Source: JALEFZ01 sp039820545
GTDB lineage: Bacteria > Bacteroidota > Bacteroidia > J057
NCBI GenBank assembly: GCA_039820545.1
Contig: JBCBPW010000003.1
Coordinates: 62,001-126,000, forward strand
DNA length: 64,000 nt
Direction of reading: 5' to 3'
A program made the position numbers and the translations under genes. Positions within the stretch are counted from its first letter, which is position 1. Each line of letters starts with the position of its first letter. Under the pieces are notes generated by a model, which saw only the letters and a list, made by a program, of their open reading frames with translations, made no database searches and was not told the DNA's origin. Below, piece by piece: positions 46,701 through 53,871 of the stretch.

Positions 46701-47969
46701 AAAGTCACAGATTACGTAGCAGGTTTCCAGTATGAAGATGCCGATGGAGGCGGCAGTCAGCCCAAGGAATTGATCCAGTTTGCTCATGCCAAGGGACGTG
46801 CCATTGCTTCAGCTAGCGGTTTCCAGTACCAGTACAACCTCACCGACCATCTCGGCAACGTACGGGTCGTCTTCGGTGACGGTGATGGTGACGGACGCAT
46901 CAATCCCGATCCCGTCGCAGGGCAGGACGTCTCACAAGTAACACAAGGTTATTATCCCTTTGGTATGCGTCATGGTGGAAGTCTCTCCATGGCTACTTCC
47001 CCTGAGAATCAGTACCTCTACAACGGAAAAGAGATGCAGGACGAGCTAGGGCTGGGATGGTATGACTATGGGTTTAGGATGTATGATGCGACGATCGGTA
47101 GATGGAATGGAGTGGATGCGCTGGCGGAAAAGTACACCTCGAATAGTACTTATAATTATGCTGTAAATAATCCTTTATTTTTTGTAGATCCTGATGGGAG
47201 GTATACTATTTCTCATGAAGAGATGCAGGCGAGAATAAATAAGCAGAAAGACCGAGTAAATAATGAAAAGTCAGAAAAGGATGAACAAGAGTATATAAGC
47301 AGCCTCAAAAAGAGAACAATTGTAAGAAATGGCGAAATCGTTGGAGTACTTAACCGAAAACAAGATAACTCTTGGAACGCTGAGTTATTTATTAATCATG
47401 TGGTACATGTTGACGGAAAAGTAGTAGGAGATGTAAGGCATGAACTAACATTCGAGAGTTCGACATCAAAAGGTAAAAAATGGAGGTTGTTTGATATAAA
47501 TACTACTGAAGCTCCAATTAAGAGAGGTTACAGTGTGATTGGAAAATCTAAGTTCAGAAATAATCCTAATAAGAATTATTTTGGGGGAAAGGTTTGGTTA
47601 GGATTTCATATAAAAAGTGGGAACAATAGTTTTGAGTTAGGAGGATCTATACAAGGCGGTAACAAAAATATTAATGTTGGGGTGTCTGGTTCTTATAGAT
47701 GGGATCTATCTCATAGCGGAACTACATTCGATGAAGCATTTAATTATGAAAATAGTTTGAACGGATTTCTAGTACTTCAAAAAAGACCTTCAAATCCACA
47801 TATACATAATATTTTTAATTCTGCAAGTAGTACTCAGAAAAGTGCTTTGAATAATAGTATTTTTAAAGACTTATATGTCAATCGAACGATGGTGACGGTA
47901 TGGAATGGGGCGCCTGTTGATATTCGTATGAATCAAGGAACTGCATATATACCACTGTATCGAAATTAA
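43788..47969 (+). CDS. Secreted RHS-family protein with core domain and unique C-terminal tip
   Basis: 1393 residues. A signal peptide (MKSFITFFILLGCISWGWG, then Q) is followed by a DUF6443-like opening (STTARVEVQTQAAFNAL, VQYFDELGRPIQGFDW). YD repeats run through the body (YDELNRPIITG, YDHRGRLQQHF, YDGLNRLTQAAS, YDASGNMIQDQNRN). The RHS core follows: YQYNLTDHLGNVRVVFGD, YNGKEMQDELGLGWYDYGFR (from residue 1078), YDATIGRWNGVDALAEKY and NNPLFFVDPDGR (ends ~1138). The remaining 255 residues (47202-47969) form a separate tip, visibly more AT-rich at DNA level, with a charged coil (about 1143-1175) and a Gly/Asn/Ser-rich beta part. I recognise no toxin family. In RHS proteins the core encloses a variable, often toxic C-terminal domain; by analogy this tip is the candidate effector. 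Confidence 0.9.
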   Translation: MKSFITFFILLGCISWGWGQSVPTNKNYIQSTTARVEVQTQAAFNALSTKEDKQVQVQYFDELGRPIQGFDWKSAPNGEDIIQVQTYDNLGRTPTQYLPFVKSQNATFIDPTTALTDQANFYLPNADHASDPFPQAVSQFEASPLSRVIEQGAPGQTWQPNGTSAGIQGANEHTVIQAYKKNDVPVRVPIMYQACQSVDINYNYPVGSLMLAEMTDENGFLTRTYTDKLGQTILQGIDDGSGVLVYTAYVYDCSGRVKHVIQPEAYDALIQGNWSSTVVDQYVFQYVYDARGRVIEKKVPGADWVYMVYDNLDRLVLSQDGAQRAKTTPEWSFTMYDELNRPIITGLYKSSDTHSSLQTIFSSPSFTKSESPANNSWTDMTGEVIEGYTMTSYCLPQDLEVHAVTYYDDYDLDSDGTVDYGIAAVSEIPNLTSLVNARTHGMITAVKVRVLNPDPDMPTWLNTVTFYDKYGREIQTLADNHLALSGSFDRTSYDYNFVGELLKSVRTHSDGTTQTKIVEDFVYDHRGRLQQHFHQTNNQDRILLTQNTYNQLGQLIVEDLHSEDNGANFLQNVDRKYNIRSWMTDINDVDSICPSGTPQELNVAVTSITVDFDLNNQVLGGGGTFGSGQVGGGPGGSLSSGDLGFTVSDGKSVTFYDPASQSSYQTSPVYSETQSIDFPGDPNPNLFSLPDPMVITFTVPQVIGTTGWDAFAQNLETAIINALAGTTNLMTSAMKTQLAQQIVSNYQTEVNNILAGYQATDLFAMRLHYEDGLTNLNSNAAPQYNGNISGLEWTVPGSCDISGYGFAYDGLNRLTQAASGVKSGTSWTHDAKYSTAYTYDLNGNILTLVRNGMTVGGATPTFGGIDNLSYTYQGNRLQSVADAITGNFAGIEHFRDGNTGTDYAYDASGNMIQDQNRNLNVIYNHMNKPVSVIKDAFDVIAYIYSADGTKLRQKVLDNSVVELGIGGNPLQKVTDYVAGFQYEDADGGGSQPKELIQFAHAKGRAIASASGFQYQYNLTDHLGNVRVVFGDGDGDGRINPDPVAGQDVSQVTQGYYPFGMRHGGSLSMATSPENQYLYNGKEMQDELGLGWYDYGFRMYDATIGRWNGVDALAEKYTSNSTYNYAVNNPLFFVDPDGRYTISHEEMQARINKQKDRVNNEKSEKDEQEYISSLKKRTIVRNGEIVGVLNRKQDNSWNAELFINHVVHVDGKVVGDVRHELTFESSTSKGKKWRLFDINTTEAPIKRGYSVIGKSKFRNNPNKNYFGGKVWLGFHIKSGNNSFELGGSIQGGNKNINVGVSGSYRWDLSHSGTTFDEAFNYENSLNGFLVLQKRPSNPHIHNIFNSASSTQKSALNNSIFKDLYVNRTMVTVWNGAPVDIRMNQGTAYIPLYRN

Positions 47970-48041
47970 TTTATAAAATGCTTCTCCTTTGGAGTGAATG
48001 CTTTAATTCGTATCTAGAAGGAAAAAATCCGAAACCACACA

Positions 48042-48069
48042 ACCCGCATCAGAATCCTCTGGTGCGGGT
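48042..48069 (+). terminator. Hairpin terminator after the RHS gene
   Basis: ACCCGCATCAG (48042-48052), loop AATCCT, CTGGTGCGGGT (48059-48069): an 11-bp stem with one G-T pair. A short ATTTC follows, so the T-run is poor. It sits 73 bases after the stop of the RHS gene and before the next gene. Confidence 0.6.
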
Positions 48070-48206
48070 ATTTCATATGCCCAAGCCATATCCGAAAAAA
48101 GAACTCCTAACCCTTCCTTGATTTTCGCCCATAAATTGAGCTTCTTTTGTATCAAGTATAAATCAGTCACCATGAACCCGCATTTCACTCCTTCCACTTT
48201 ACCTAG

Positions 48207-48230
48207 CCAGCGCCAACGTCCCATTGGTGC
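48207..48230. repeat. REP-like repeat (GCCAACG...TTGGTGC type)
   Basis: CCAGCGCCAACGTCCCATTG then GTGC: near-palindromic GCCAAC/GTTGGT arms with a short loop. One of five copies in the window (also at 601, 689, 48852 and 50741). It lies 28 bases before the start of the next gene. Confidence 0.75.
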
Positions 48231-48257
48231 TCCCAACTCAACCCTAACAACCTAAGC

Positions 48258-48815
48258 ATGAACCCCTTCATTCTGACTTCCCTCTTACTCATTACTTTGG
48301 TAGGACCAAGTACAGAGATTCCCCTACAACCAAATGAGGCAGAATTAGATACATCCAGATACAATCAAATCTTCGAGATTCAGCATCATGACAGTCTACC
48401 CATACCCAGGTTTTATGTAGAGCGATTCACCTTAGGCCCCATCAGGCATTGCATCGCAAAAGCAGTTGTATCCCAAAAGCTGCGCAAAGCTGTGGAACGT
48501 CAGTTACAACGCCTAGCGAGAGAAGTTACGGAATCTGCCTATGAATACGAGTTGGGAGGAAATCTGGAAATATTTTTAGAGGAGGACCTCATAGTAAAAA
48601 AAGGAGGAGGAACCGTCATGATCAGATTTGAATTTATTCCCGTCGGGCATGATGTCTACAAGGAGGAACGAATGAATGCCGATACGGGAGAACTTGAATA
48701 CTTGAGCATGAGAATGGGAAATCTATTGGCGGATGTGACCATCTGGGAGGAAGGAAAAGAAGAACGTACATGCAGAAGCTTGGAACTTGGAGCGGCGCGA
48801 GAGTATTTTTGGTAA
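48258..48815 (+). CDS. Hypothetical exported protein downstream of the RHS gene (1)
   Basis: 185 residues. The N-terminus MNPFILTSLLLITLVGPSTE looks like a short signal peptide. The mature part is mixed alpha/beta with a charged helix (QKLRKAVERQLQRLAREVTE, about 74-93) and a beta-rich second half (NLEIFLEEDLIVKKGGGTVM, IRFEFIPVGHDVYKEERMN). No known domain is recognised. It has two cysteines (about 64 and 172) that could form a disulfide outside the cytoplasm. Its place after an RHS gene with a unique tip makes it a candidate immunity or accessory protein. The base composition is like the rest of the genome rather than the AT-rich tip, and REP-like repeats bound it on both sides, so it may be an independent gene. 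Function unknown. Confidence 0.65.
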   Translation: MNPFILTSLLLITLVGPSTEIPLQPNEAELDTSRYNQIFEIQHHDSLPIPRFYVERFTLGPIRHCIAKAVVSQKLRKAVERQLQRLAREVTESAYEYELGGNLEIFLEEDLIVKKGGGTVMIRFEFIPVGHDVYKEERMNADTGELEYLSMRMGNLLADVTIWEEGKEERTCRSLELGAAREYFW

Positions 48816-48823
48816 TTGTAGGC

Positions 48824-48896
48824 TCATCGCTATGTGTGGGGTCAACCCCAGCCAGCGCCAACGTCCCGTTGGTGCTACAAACCTGCTTCCTCCAGA
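48824..48896. repeat. Composite intergenic repeat with REP-like core
   Basis: TCATCGCTATGTGTGGGGTC plus AACCCCA (48824-48850) is joined to the REP-like core at 48852-48875 and a tail ACAAACCTGCTTCCTCC. The same order (TCATCGCTATGTGCATGATC, core, ACGAACCTGCCTCCTCC) is found at 50695-50781. GGGGTCAACCCC forms an extra small hairpin. Confidence 0.75.
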
Positions 48897-48985
48897 TTGT
48901 ATCTGGAGCATAACAGTTTCATACGTAAACCAACGCTAATAGGGGTAAAGCAAGTAGATGCTAACTAATTATTCTAAGATTGGAT

Positions 48986-49609
48986 ATGAAAACATTTATT
49001 GCCATACTTTCATTCATTCTTCTACATCACAGTCTTCCAAAAGATTCAGTAATGATTCTTTCTCAAAATAGAATCAAAATGAGTCTTACAATAAAAGAAG
49101 CTTATGGTACTCCTATCGTTTCTGAATTGGAATCCAAAAAGCTGACTGAAAAATACAGAGAAGGGCTTTACATACCGAAGAACAGGTGGAAAGTGATTGA
49201 GTATGAAAATTTTGGTTTGGACAGTTGCTTTTACAAAATGGAGGGTCAACCATTTTCAATTATTAATCCTTTCATGCTAGTTGCCATTAAGCACAGTGAG
49301 TTAGATCCGAAGGAATTTACCTCTCCGATTAAGAATCAGCCTAATGTGAAGAGGTATAGAATGGATTCTGGTTCGGGCGATGCTTTGGTGGAAGAGGAAA
49401 TAGAAATCAATACTTTTCCCCAGAATGAAGACGTGGTAGAATGGAGTATGATTGTAGTCAAGTGGTTGTGTAACGATAGAAATCGTCAGTTTCCTGTAAC
49501 GTTCTCCTGTCATGCCTATTTTAAAAAGAATGCTGAATCAAATTCAGCCTTGACAAAATACAGGAAATATTATCTAGATATAATTAATTCAGCAACACTC
49601 GTGGAGTAA
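48986..49609 (+). CDS. Hypothetical exported protein downstream of the RHS gene (2)
   Basis: 207 residues from the ATG at 48986; a TTG two codons earlier is less likely. MKTFIAILSFILLHHSLPKD is a plausible signal peptide without a lipobox. The rest is polar and charged (IKEAYGTPIVSELESKKLTE, YIPKNRWKVIEYENFGLDSC, EEEIEINTFPQNEDVVEWSM), with three or four cysteines and no domain I recognise. The DNA is AT-rich, like the RHS tip upstream and the lipoprotein gene downstream. This shared composition supports these parts having arrived together. Candidate roles are periplasmic immunity to the RHS tip or an accessory protein; neither can be shown from the sequence. Confidence 0.65.
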   Translation: MKTFIAILSFILLHHSLPKDSVMILSQNRIKMSLTIKEAYGTPIVSELESKKLTEKYREGLYIPKNRWKVIEYENFGLDSCFYKMEGQPFSIINPFMLVAIKHSELDPKEFTSPIKNQPNVKRYRMDSGSGDALVEEEIEINTFPQNEDVVEWSMIVVKWLCNDRNRQFPVTFSCHAYFKKNAESNSALTKYRKYYLDIINSATLVE

Positions 49610-49726
49610 CGGCCACTCAGCGAACTTTTAATCCCAATGAAACATTTGGCTATATCTTCTTTGAAGATGTCCTAACTCTTGCTATTTGTCAAGGCTAATA
49701 TTGTTCAACTAAAAATATGTATAATC

Positions 49727-50636
49727 ATGAAAAAATCTGTTTTTATAATTCTATCAATTTGTATTGTCCTTAACGGCTGTTCCTCAGAGAAAGATGTGTT
49801 GACCGAGAGCGCTGTTGAAAATTCACAAGTTGGATTTATGATAGCTCCTTCTGCTTCTGAGAATCCTCAGCTTCAAAACTATCTTGACTTTATCAATAAT
49901 AGATATGACGGTGTCATCACGCTTCATCATACTGGTTAATATTGGCGTTCCCACTACTCTGTTAGCAGACATAGGAGAGCCGATACGACCATTATGCTGA
50001 AGNNNNNNNNNNGTGGGAACGCCAATATTAACCAGTATGATGCCAACAGATATACAAAATGATTGTGGATATAATATATCTCTAGGTGGTCTCACTTTAG
50101 CGTGTAGAGAGAATAATCATTATCTAGTAGCAAATAATCAAAGGAGAGAAATTGAAAGTCTCTTTGGCCAAACTGTACAGTTGGAAGTAAATAAAGCAGG
50201 TGAAGGTACCGATATTTCACAGTCGTTTTATATTCCTCAACAGTTCAAATTTGGAGCACCAACCCCAGTTTTTGATGAAATAAATATTGGAACAACAATT
50301 ACATGGAATACTGATCCTTTAAATACACAGGATCTAATCATGATCCTAGATTATATGCCAACCAACCATGTAATGTATGCTTATGATGTTGATATGGAAT
50401 ATGAACAACCTATCATAGACGCAAATCCAAATAGAATTTCATATGCAAAGATGATTCCTGATGTTGGATCTTATACTTTCGCATCTGAGGAACTTGCTCC
50501 TTTCAACGAGAATATGGTGCTAAAGCTTTGGCTAATTAGAGGAACCCATCGTTTGATTCAAGGAGAAACAACAAACGATATCATAGCATTTGCAGCATAC
50601 ACGAATCAAAATCATTTTTTCCGTTATAAACTTTAG
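49727..50636 (+). CDS. Hypothetical lipoprotein, split in the given sequence by an assembly error and gap
   Basis: The start at 49727 gives MKKSVFIILSICIVLNGCSS, a lipoprotein signal with Cys18. In the sequence as given the frame stops at 49939 and an unrelated-looking frame resumes after the N gap, running to 50636. If the segment 49955-50002 is reverse-complemented and joined, the text reads GVITLQHNGRIGSPMSANRV then VGTPILTSMMPTDIQ in one frame. That yields one protein of about 288 residues. The rest is polar (FGAPTPVFDEINIGTTITWN, NENMVLKLWLIRGTHRLIQG) and resembles no family I know. AT-rich DNA. As an outer-membrane or periplasmic lipoprotein next to an RHS gene it may be immunity, adhesin or accessory. 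The true sequence at the gap must be regarded as unconfirmed. Confidence 0.75.
49925..50012. other. Scaffold gap (10 N) with adjoining fold-back artefact
   Basis: Positions 50003-50012 are N. The 30 bases 49925-49954 are the exact reverse complement of 50013-50042. The whole of 49925-50002 reads, on the minus strand, as the natural upstream continuation of the sequence after the gap. This is the signature of a contig end that folded back on itself; the real locus probably lacks the inverted piece. Confidence 0.9.
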
Positions 50637-50659
50637 ATAACAAGAAAGGTAGAGGCATA

Positions 50660-50781
50660 ATCATCGCCATATGCGTGATCAACCCAACCGTAGGATCATC
50701 GCTATGTGCATGATCAACCCAACCGTAATCATCCCCTCCGCCAGCGCCAACGTCCCGTTGGTGTTACGAACCTGCCTCCTC
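50660..50781. repeat. Tandem 35-base units followed by a REP-like core
   Basis: ATCATCGCCATATGCGTGAT... (50660-50694) and ATCATCGCTATGTGCATGAT... (50695-50728) are two nearly identical units ending in CAACCCAACCGTA, then a partial third. The REP-like core follows at 50741-50764 with the ACGAACCTGCCTCCTCC tail. The arrangement matches the repeat at 48824-48896, which carries one unit. It marks the right edge of the RHS island. Confidence 0.75.
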
Positions 50782-50821
50782 CCTCCGTGCTTCTTTCCTC
50801 ATTTTTCCCCAACTTCCCGCC

Positions 50822-52174
50822 ATGAACTCTCCCCTCACCATCATCGGCGGTGGCATCACTGGACTGGCGACAGCCTACCTCGCATCCCAGGCGGGGTACA
50901 TAGTCCGCGTGGTCGAAGCCCAAGCCGAAATGGGAGGTCTCCTACGTACATTCTCCCCAGGAGGAGCACCGCTGGAGCATTTTTACCACCACTTTTTTAC
51001 GCATGATGCAGAGATCCACTGGCTCGTAGAGCAGCTAGGCTTGCAGGACAAACTGACCTATCAGGAGACCTCCATGGGTATCTTTCGTGGAGGCAGGATC
51101 TATCCCTTCGATGGGGTAGGGGACCTGCTGCGGTTTCAGCCGCTGGGTCTAATGGATAAGCTCCGCTTTGGATTGACGAGCTTGTATCTGGGCAGGAAGT
51201 CCGACTGGCGATCCGCCGAAGATGTTCCCACCCTGGATTGGATGCGCCGCTGGGCAGGCAAAGGCGTCGCCCAGCATATCTGGGGTCCCTTGATGAAGGC
51301 CAAGTTTGGACCTTATGCTGAGAAAGTGCCCCTGGCATGGATGATCGGCCGGCTGGGGCAGCGGCTCAATTCCCGCCAGTCAGGGCGCGAACAACTCGGC
51401 TATCTGCAAGGAAGCCTACAAGTCCTGCTCGATGCCTTGCTCGAAGCTCTGAACAGACAAGGCGTAGAGTTGATCACGGGTCAGGCGGTGACAGGCGTTC
51501 AGATTGAGGAAGATCAACTCAACGGCATTGGCACAACAGATCACTACTTCGAAGGAGGCAGATTCCTTTTCACCATTCCTCAACTCTACCTCATTCCCTT
51601 TCTCCAAGATCAAGCCCCCCTACTTGCCTCAGCTTTATCCCAAGTCGAGTACTTCCACGCAGCTTGTACCATTCTTGCCTTAGATCGCCCTCTCTCCCAC
51701 ATCTACTGGCTCAACATCGCCGACGAAAACCTACCCTTTGGTGGAATCATTGAACATACCAATTTCATTTCACCTACTCATTATCAGGATCAGCATCTTG
51801 TCTACCTTTCCCGCTACTATGCTCCGCAGGAACCTTTTGCCCAGCAAACGGCGTCAGAAATCAAAGATTCGATGATCGAAGGATTGTGCAAGGTTTATCC
51901 GAAATTCAACAAGAACTGGATTCGAAAAAGTTGGATTTTTCAAACACGCACCGCAGCGACCGTTTGCGACCTGAATTTCTCCGATAAAGTACCTTCCTGC
52001 CGATCGCATATCGAAAATCTGTATATCGCCAATATGTCGCACATCTATCCCGACGAGCGGAGTACCAACAATGCCATCAGGGTCGCGGCAGAAGCTTGTA
52101 AAGCAATGGGCCTAGAGATTGCCGATGTTCCCAGGAATCATTCCCTCTCAGGTCAGATAGGTTTTACGAGATGA
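50822..52174 (+). CDS. FAD-dependent oxidoreductase (amine oxidase-like) of the polysaccharide locus, paralogue 2
   Basis: 450 residues. The N-terminus LTIIGGGITGLATAYLAS (GxGxxG at 9-14) and EAQAEMGGLLRTF form the FAD-binding start of amine-oxidase-like flavoproteins. Later blocks YLQGSLQVLLDALLEALNRQ and YIANMSHIYPDERSTNNAIR complete the fold. It is a clear relative of the oxidoreductase at 16-17.4 kb (same order of WxxxxxGKxVxxxIWGPLMKAKFG and YLQG/YVPGG blocks) but diverged. Homologues are often annotated as NAD(P)/FAD-dependent or protoporphyrinogen oxidase; in glycan clusters their substrate is not established. It restarts the polysaccharide locus after the RHS island and leads the genes for a GT-C protein and a flippase. 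Confidence 0.82.
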   Translation: MNSPLTIIGGGITGLATAYLASQAGYIVRVVEAQAEMGGLLRTFSPGGAPLEHFYHHFFTHDAEIHWLVEQLGLQDKLTYQETSMGIFRGGRIYPFDGVGDLLRFQPLGLMDKLRFGLTSLYLGRKSDWRSAEDVPTLDWMRRWAGKGVAQHIWGPLMKAKFGPYAEKVPLAWMIGRLGQRLNSRQSGREQLGYLQGSLQVLLDALLEALNRQGVELITGQAVTGVQIEEDQLNGIGTTDHYFEGGRFLFTIPQLYLIPFLQDQAPLLASALSQVEYFHAACTILALDRPLSHIYWLNIADENLPFGGIIEHTNFISPTHYQDQHLVYLSRYYAPQEPFAQQTASEIKDSMIEGLCKVYPKFNKNWIRKSWIFQTRTAATVCDLNFSDKVPSCRSHIENLYIANMSHIYPDERSTNNAIRVAAEACKAMGLEIADVPRNHSLSGQIGFTR

Positions 52175-52309
52175 TCTTTCAGAAGGAAAAGAAAGGAATT
52201 CAAGTACCTTCTATTTGTCAATAGATTGGATGTAAAAGTTGAGGATGAGAAAATCAAAGGTTTAGAACCGCACCATTTTCGGATCTCATCTCTCACTTCT
52301 TTAGAATAA

Positions 52310-53863
52310 ATGATTCAACAACAGCAGTTTCAGCGTGTAAAATGGAGTGCCCTTTGGGTAGTGGCTTTACTGATAGCCCTGATCCCTGTCTCCAGTGAAT
52401 CCATTTGGATGGGGGAAAGTCTCACTTTCCATGCGGCCAATCAGGAGTCTCTCGGCGATGCGCTATCTAGCATGGACGAGGTGACCTGGATGAAGCAGTA
52501 TATGGCAGGTTATACCTTTTACACCTGGGCTTGGGACAAAATCTTTGGTAGCAGTGAGTGGGCGATTCGCATGTCCAACTGGCCATGGCTGGTTCTGTTG
52601 CTAATGAGTCTCTATATCCTTCCCCTTCCCCGTTTTCAACGCATTTTCCTTTTGGTGGCCTACACCTTTCATCCCTTTGTGTGGTTGCACATGGACGAGG
52701 CCAAACCCAGCATCATCTTACTGGCATGTACGGGCATCGCCCTACATGGATTGATCATGTACTTTTATGGGACGGGCACAACCCAAAAGCGCGGACGCTG
52801 GATGCTCATTGCGAGTGTATTTGTGGGAGTAAGTACACATTCCCTCTTTGTGCTGGCAGGCGTACCACTGGTTTTTGTGCTGGTCTGGCATGTGATCGCC
52901 AAGCGCAACATCAGCGTCGGGAGAGTGACAGACAGTGCCATATTACTAGGCGCGCTAGTCGCAGCAGGGATTTTTTGGGGAATCGGTTACTGGCAGCAGT
53001 GGACCTGGGATTGGACACAGATGGATAACTCCAATGTCATCTATACATTATACGAGTTCGTAGGCTGTGCGGGCTTGGGACCTCCTTGGAAAAGCATCGT
53101 GCGTGCGCCGCATTTTTCCCTGTTTCAGCCTTATTTTCCGCAGGTCTTACCTGTCATTGGGATCTTCGGACTCATTGCCTTATTGGGGCTATTCAGAGCG
53201 AAAAAATGGGGCACCTTCCGTTCGCCCTGGCTGTGGGCGTCTATCGTGAGCTTCGGCATGATCCTCGTACTCATGATGGGCTTTAACTTCCGTTTTTGGG
53301 GAAGACATTTGGCTTTTCTTTTCCCCTTCTTCTTAATGTTCCTGAGTGACATTCTCCAAAAAAGTAATCGTCTCTACCCTTATTTGACGCGTGGACTGAT
53401 TGGAGGACTTCTCATCCTTTGGATCCTTTCTTCGCTGCACATTCGCTTCGATCCCGCCTTTGAAAAAGGAGCCTATCGTGAAGCGACGACGATGGCCCAA
53501 GTCCTAGCGACGCAATATCAAGCACCCATTTACTGGACAGGGGATCAGATGACGGGCCAATATTATGGATTGGATTTTTTCGAAATAGAAAAAAAGGCCA
53601 CGCGTTCTTTAAAAGGGACACAAGCCATACAGCTAGAAAACTACTATCCCAGCATAGAATCAGATCTCAGCCTTAGTTCAGATGGTGTGCTGGTCTGGTT
53701 CGATTATTTCAACAACTTCGATCGCAATCAAGCCCTGGCATTTGCCCTGGCAAGAAGAGGAGGGGTGCTGATTCATCAAGCTCCTTCGTATAAAATATAC
53801 AAACTAGGGACTGTGCGTCCTGCTTCTCTCTCGCAGCTTCAACCTCAAACCAAGAATCCTTAG
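52310..53863 (+). CDS. GT-C-type membrane glycosyltransferase (PMT/ArnT-like)
   Basis: 517 residues with about ten membrane helices in the first ~390, then a soluble C-terminal part (about 395-510) expected in the periplasm. The first periplasmic loop (about 32-70) carries acidic residues around WMGESLTFHAANQESLGDAL and SSMDEVTWMKQYMAGYTFYT, in the position of the D/E-rich loop of GT-C enzymes; HMDEAKPS near 128 is a second acidic spot. This matches the general layout of lipid-linked-sugar-dependent glycosyltransferases (GT39/GT83, ArnT-like) but motif support is moderate. The gene lies 8 bases before the flippase gene, so they are co-transcribed. It may add a side sugar to the repeat unit or polymer in the periplasm. 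Confidence 0.7.
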   Translation: MIQQQQFQRVKWSALWVVALLIALIPVSSESIWMGESLTFHAANQESLGDALSSMDEVTWMKQYMAGYTFYTWAWDKIFGSSEWAIRMSNWPWLVLLLMSLYILPLPRFQRIFLLVAYTFHPFVWLHMDEAKPSIILLACTGIALHGLIMYFYGTGTTQKRGRWMLIASVFVGVSTHSLFVLAGVPLVFVLVWHVIAKRNISVGRVTDSAILLGALVAAGIFWGIGYWQQWTWDWTQMDNSNVIYTLYEFVGCAGLGPPWKSIVRAPHFSLFQPYFPQVLPVIGIFGLIALLGLFRAKKWGTFRSPWLWASIVSFGMILVLMMGFNFRFWGRHLAFLFPFFLMFLSDILQKSNRLYPYLTRGLIGGLLILWILSSLHIRFDPAFEKGAYREATTMAQVLATQYQAPIYWTGDQMTGQYYGLDFFEIEKKATRSLKGTQAIQLENYYPSIESDLSLSSDGVLVWFDYFNNFDRNQALAFALARRGGVLIHQAPSYKIYKLGTVRPASLSQLQPQTKNP

Positions 53864-53871
53864 AGTAAGAC

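Noticed and set aside
50013..50636. Stand-alone 207-residue protein starting with GTG right after the N gap
   Set aside because: The start is an artefact of the gap; with the fold-back corrected the frame continues from the lipoprotein signal at 49727.
601..50781. CRISPR-like interpretation of the repeated CCAGCGCCAACG elements
   Set aside because: Copies are scattered, not regularly spaced, have no unique spacers between direct repeats, and no cas genes are present.
50671..51006. ORF of 111 codons overlapping the start of the second FAD oxidoreductase
   Set aside because: Its first part is the intergenic repeat and the rest is a shadow of the oxidoreductase gene in another frame.
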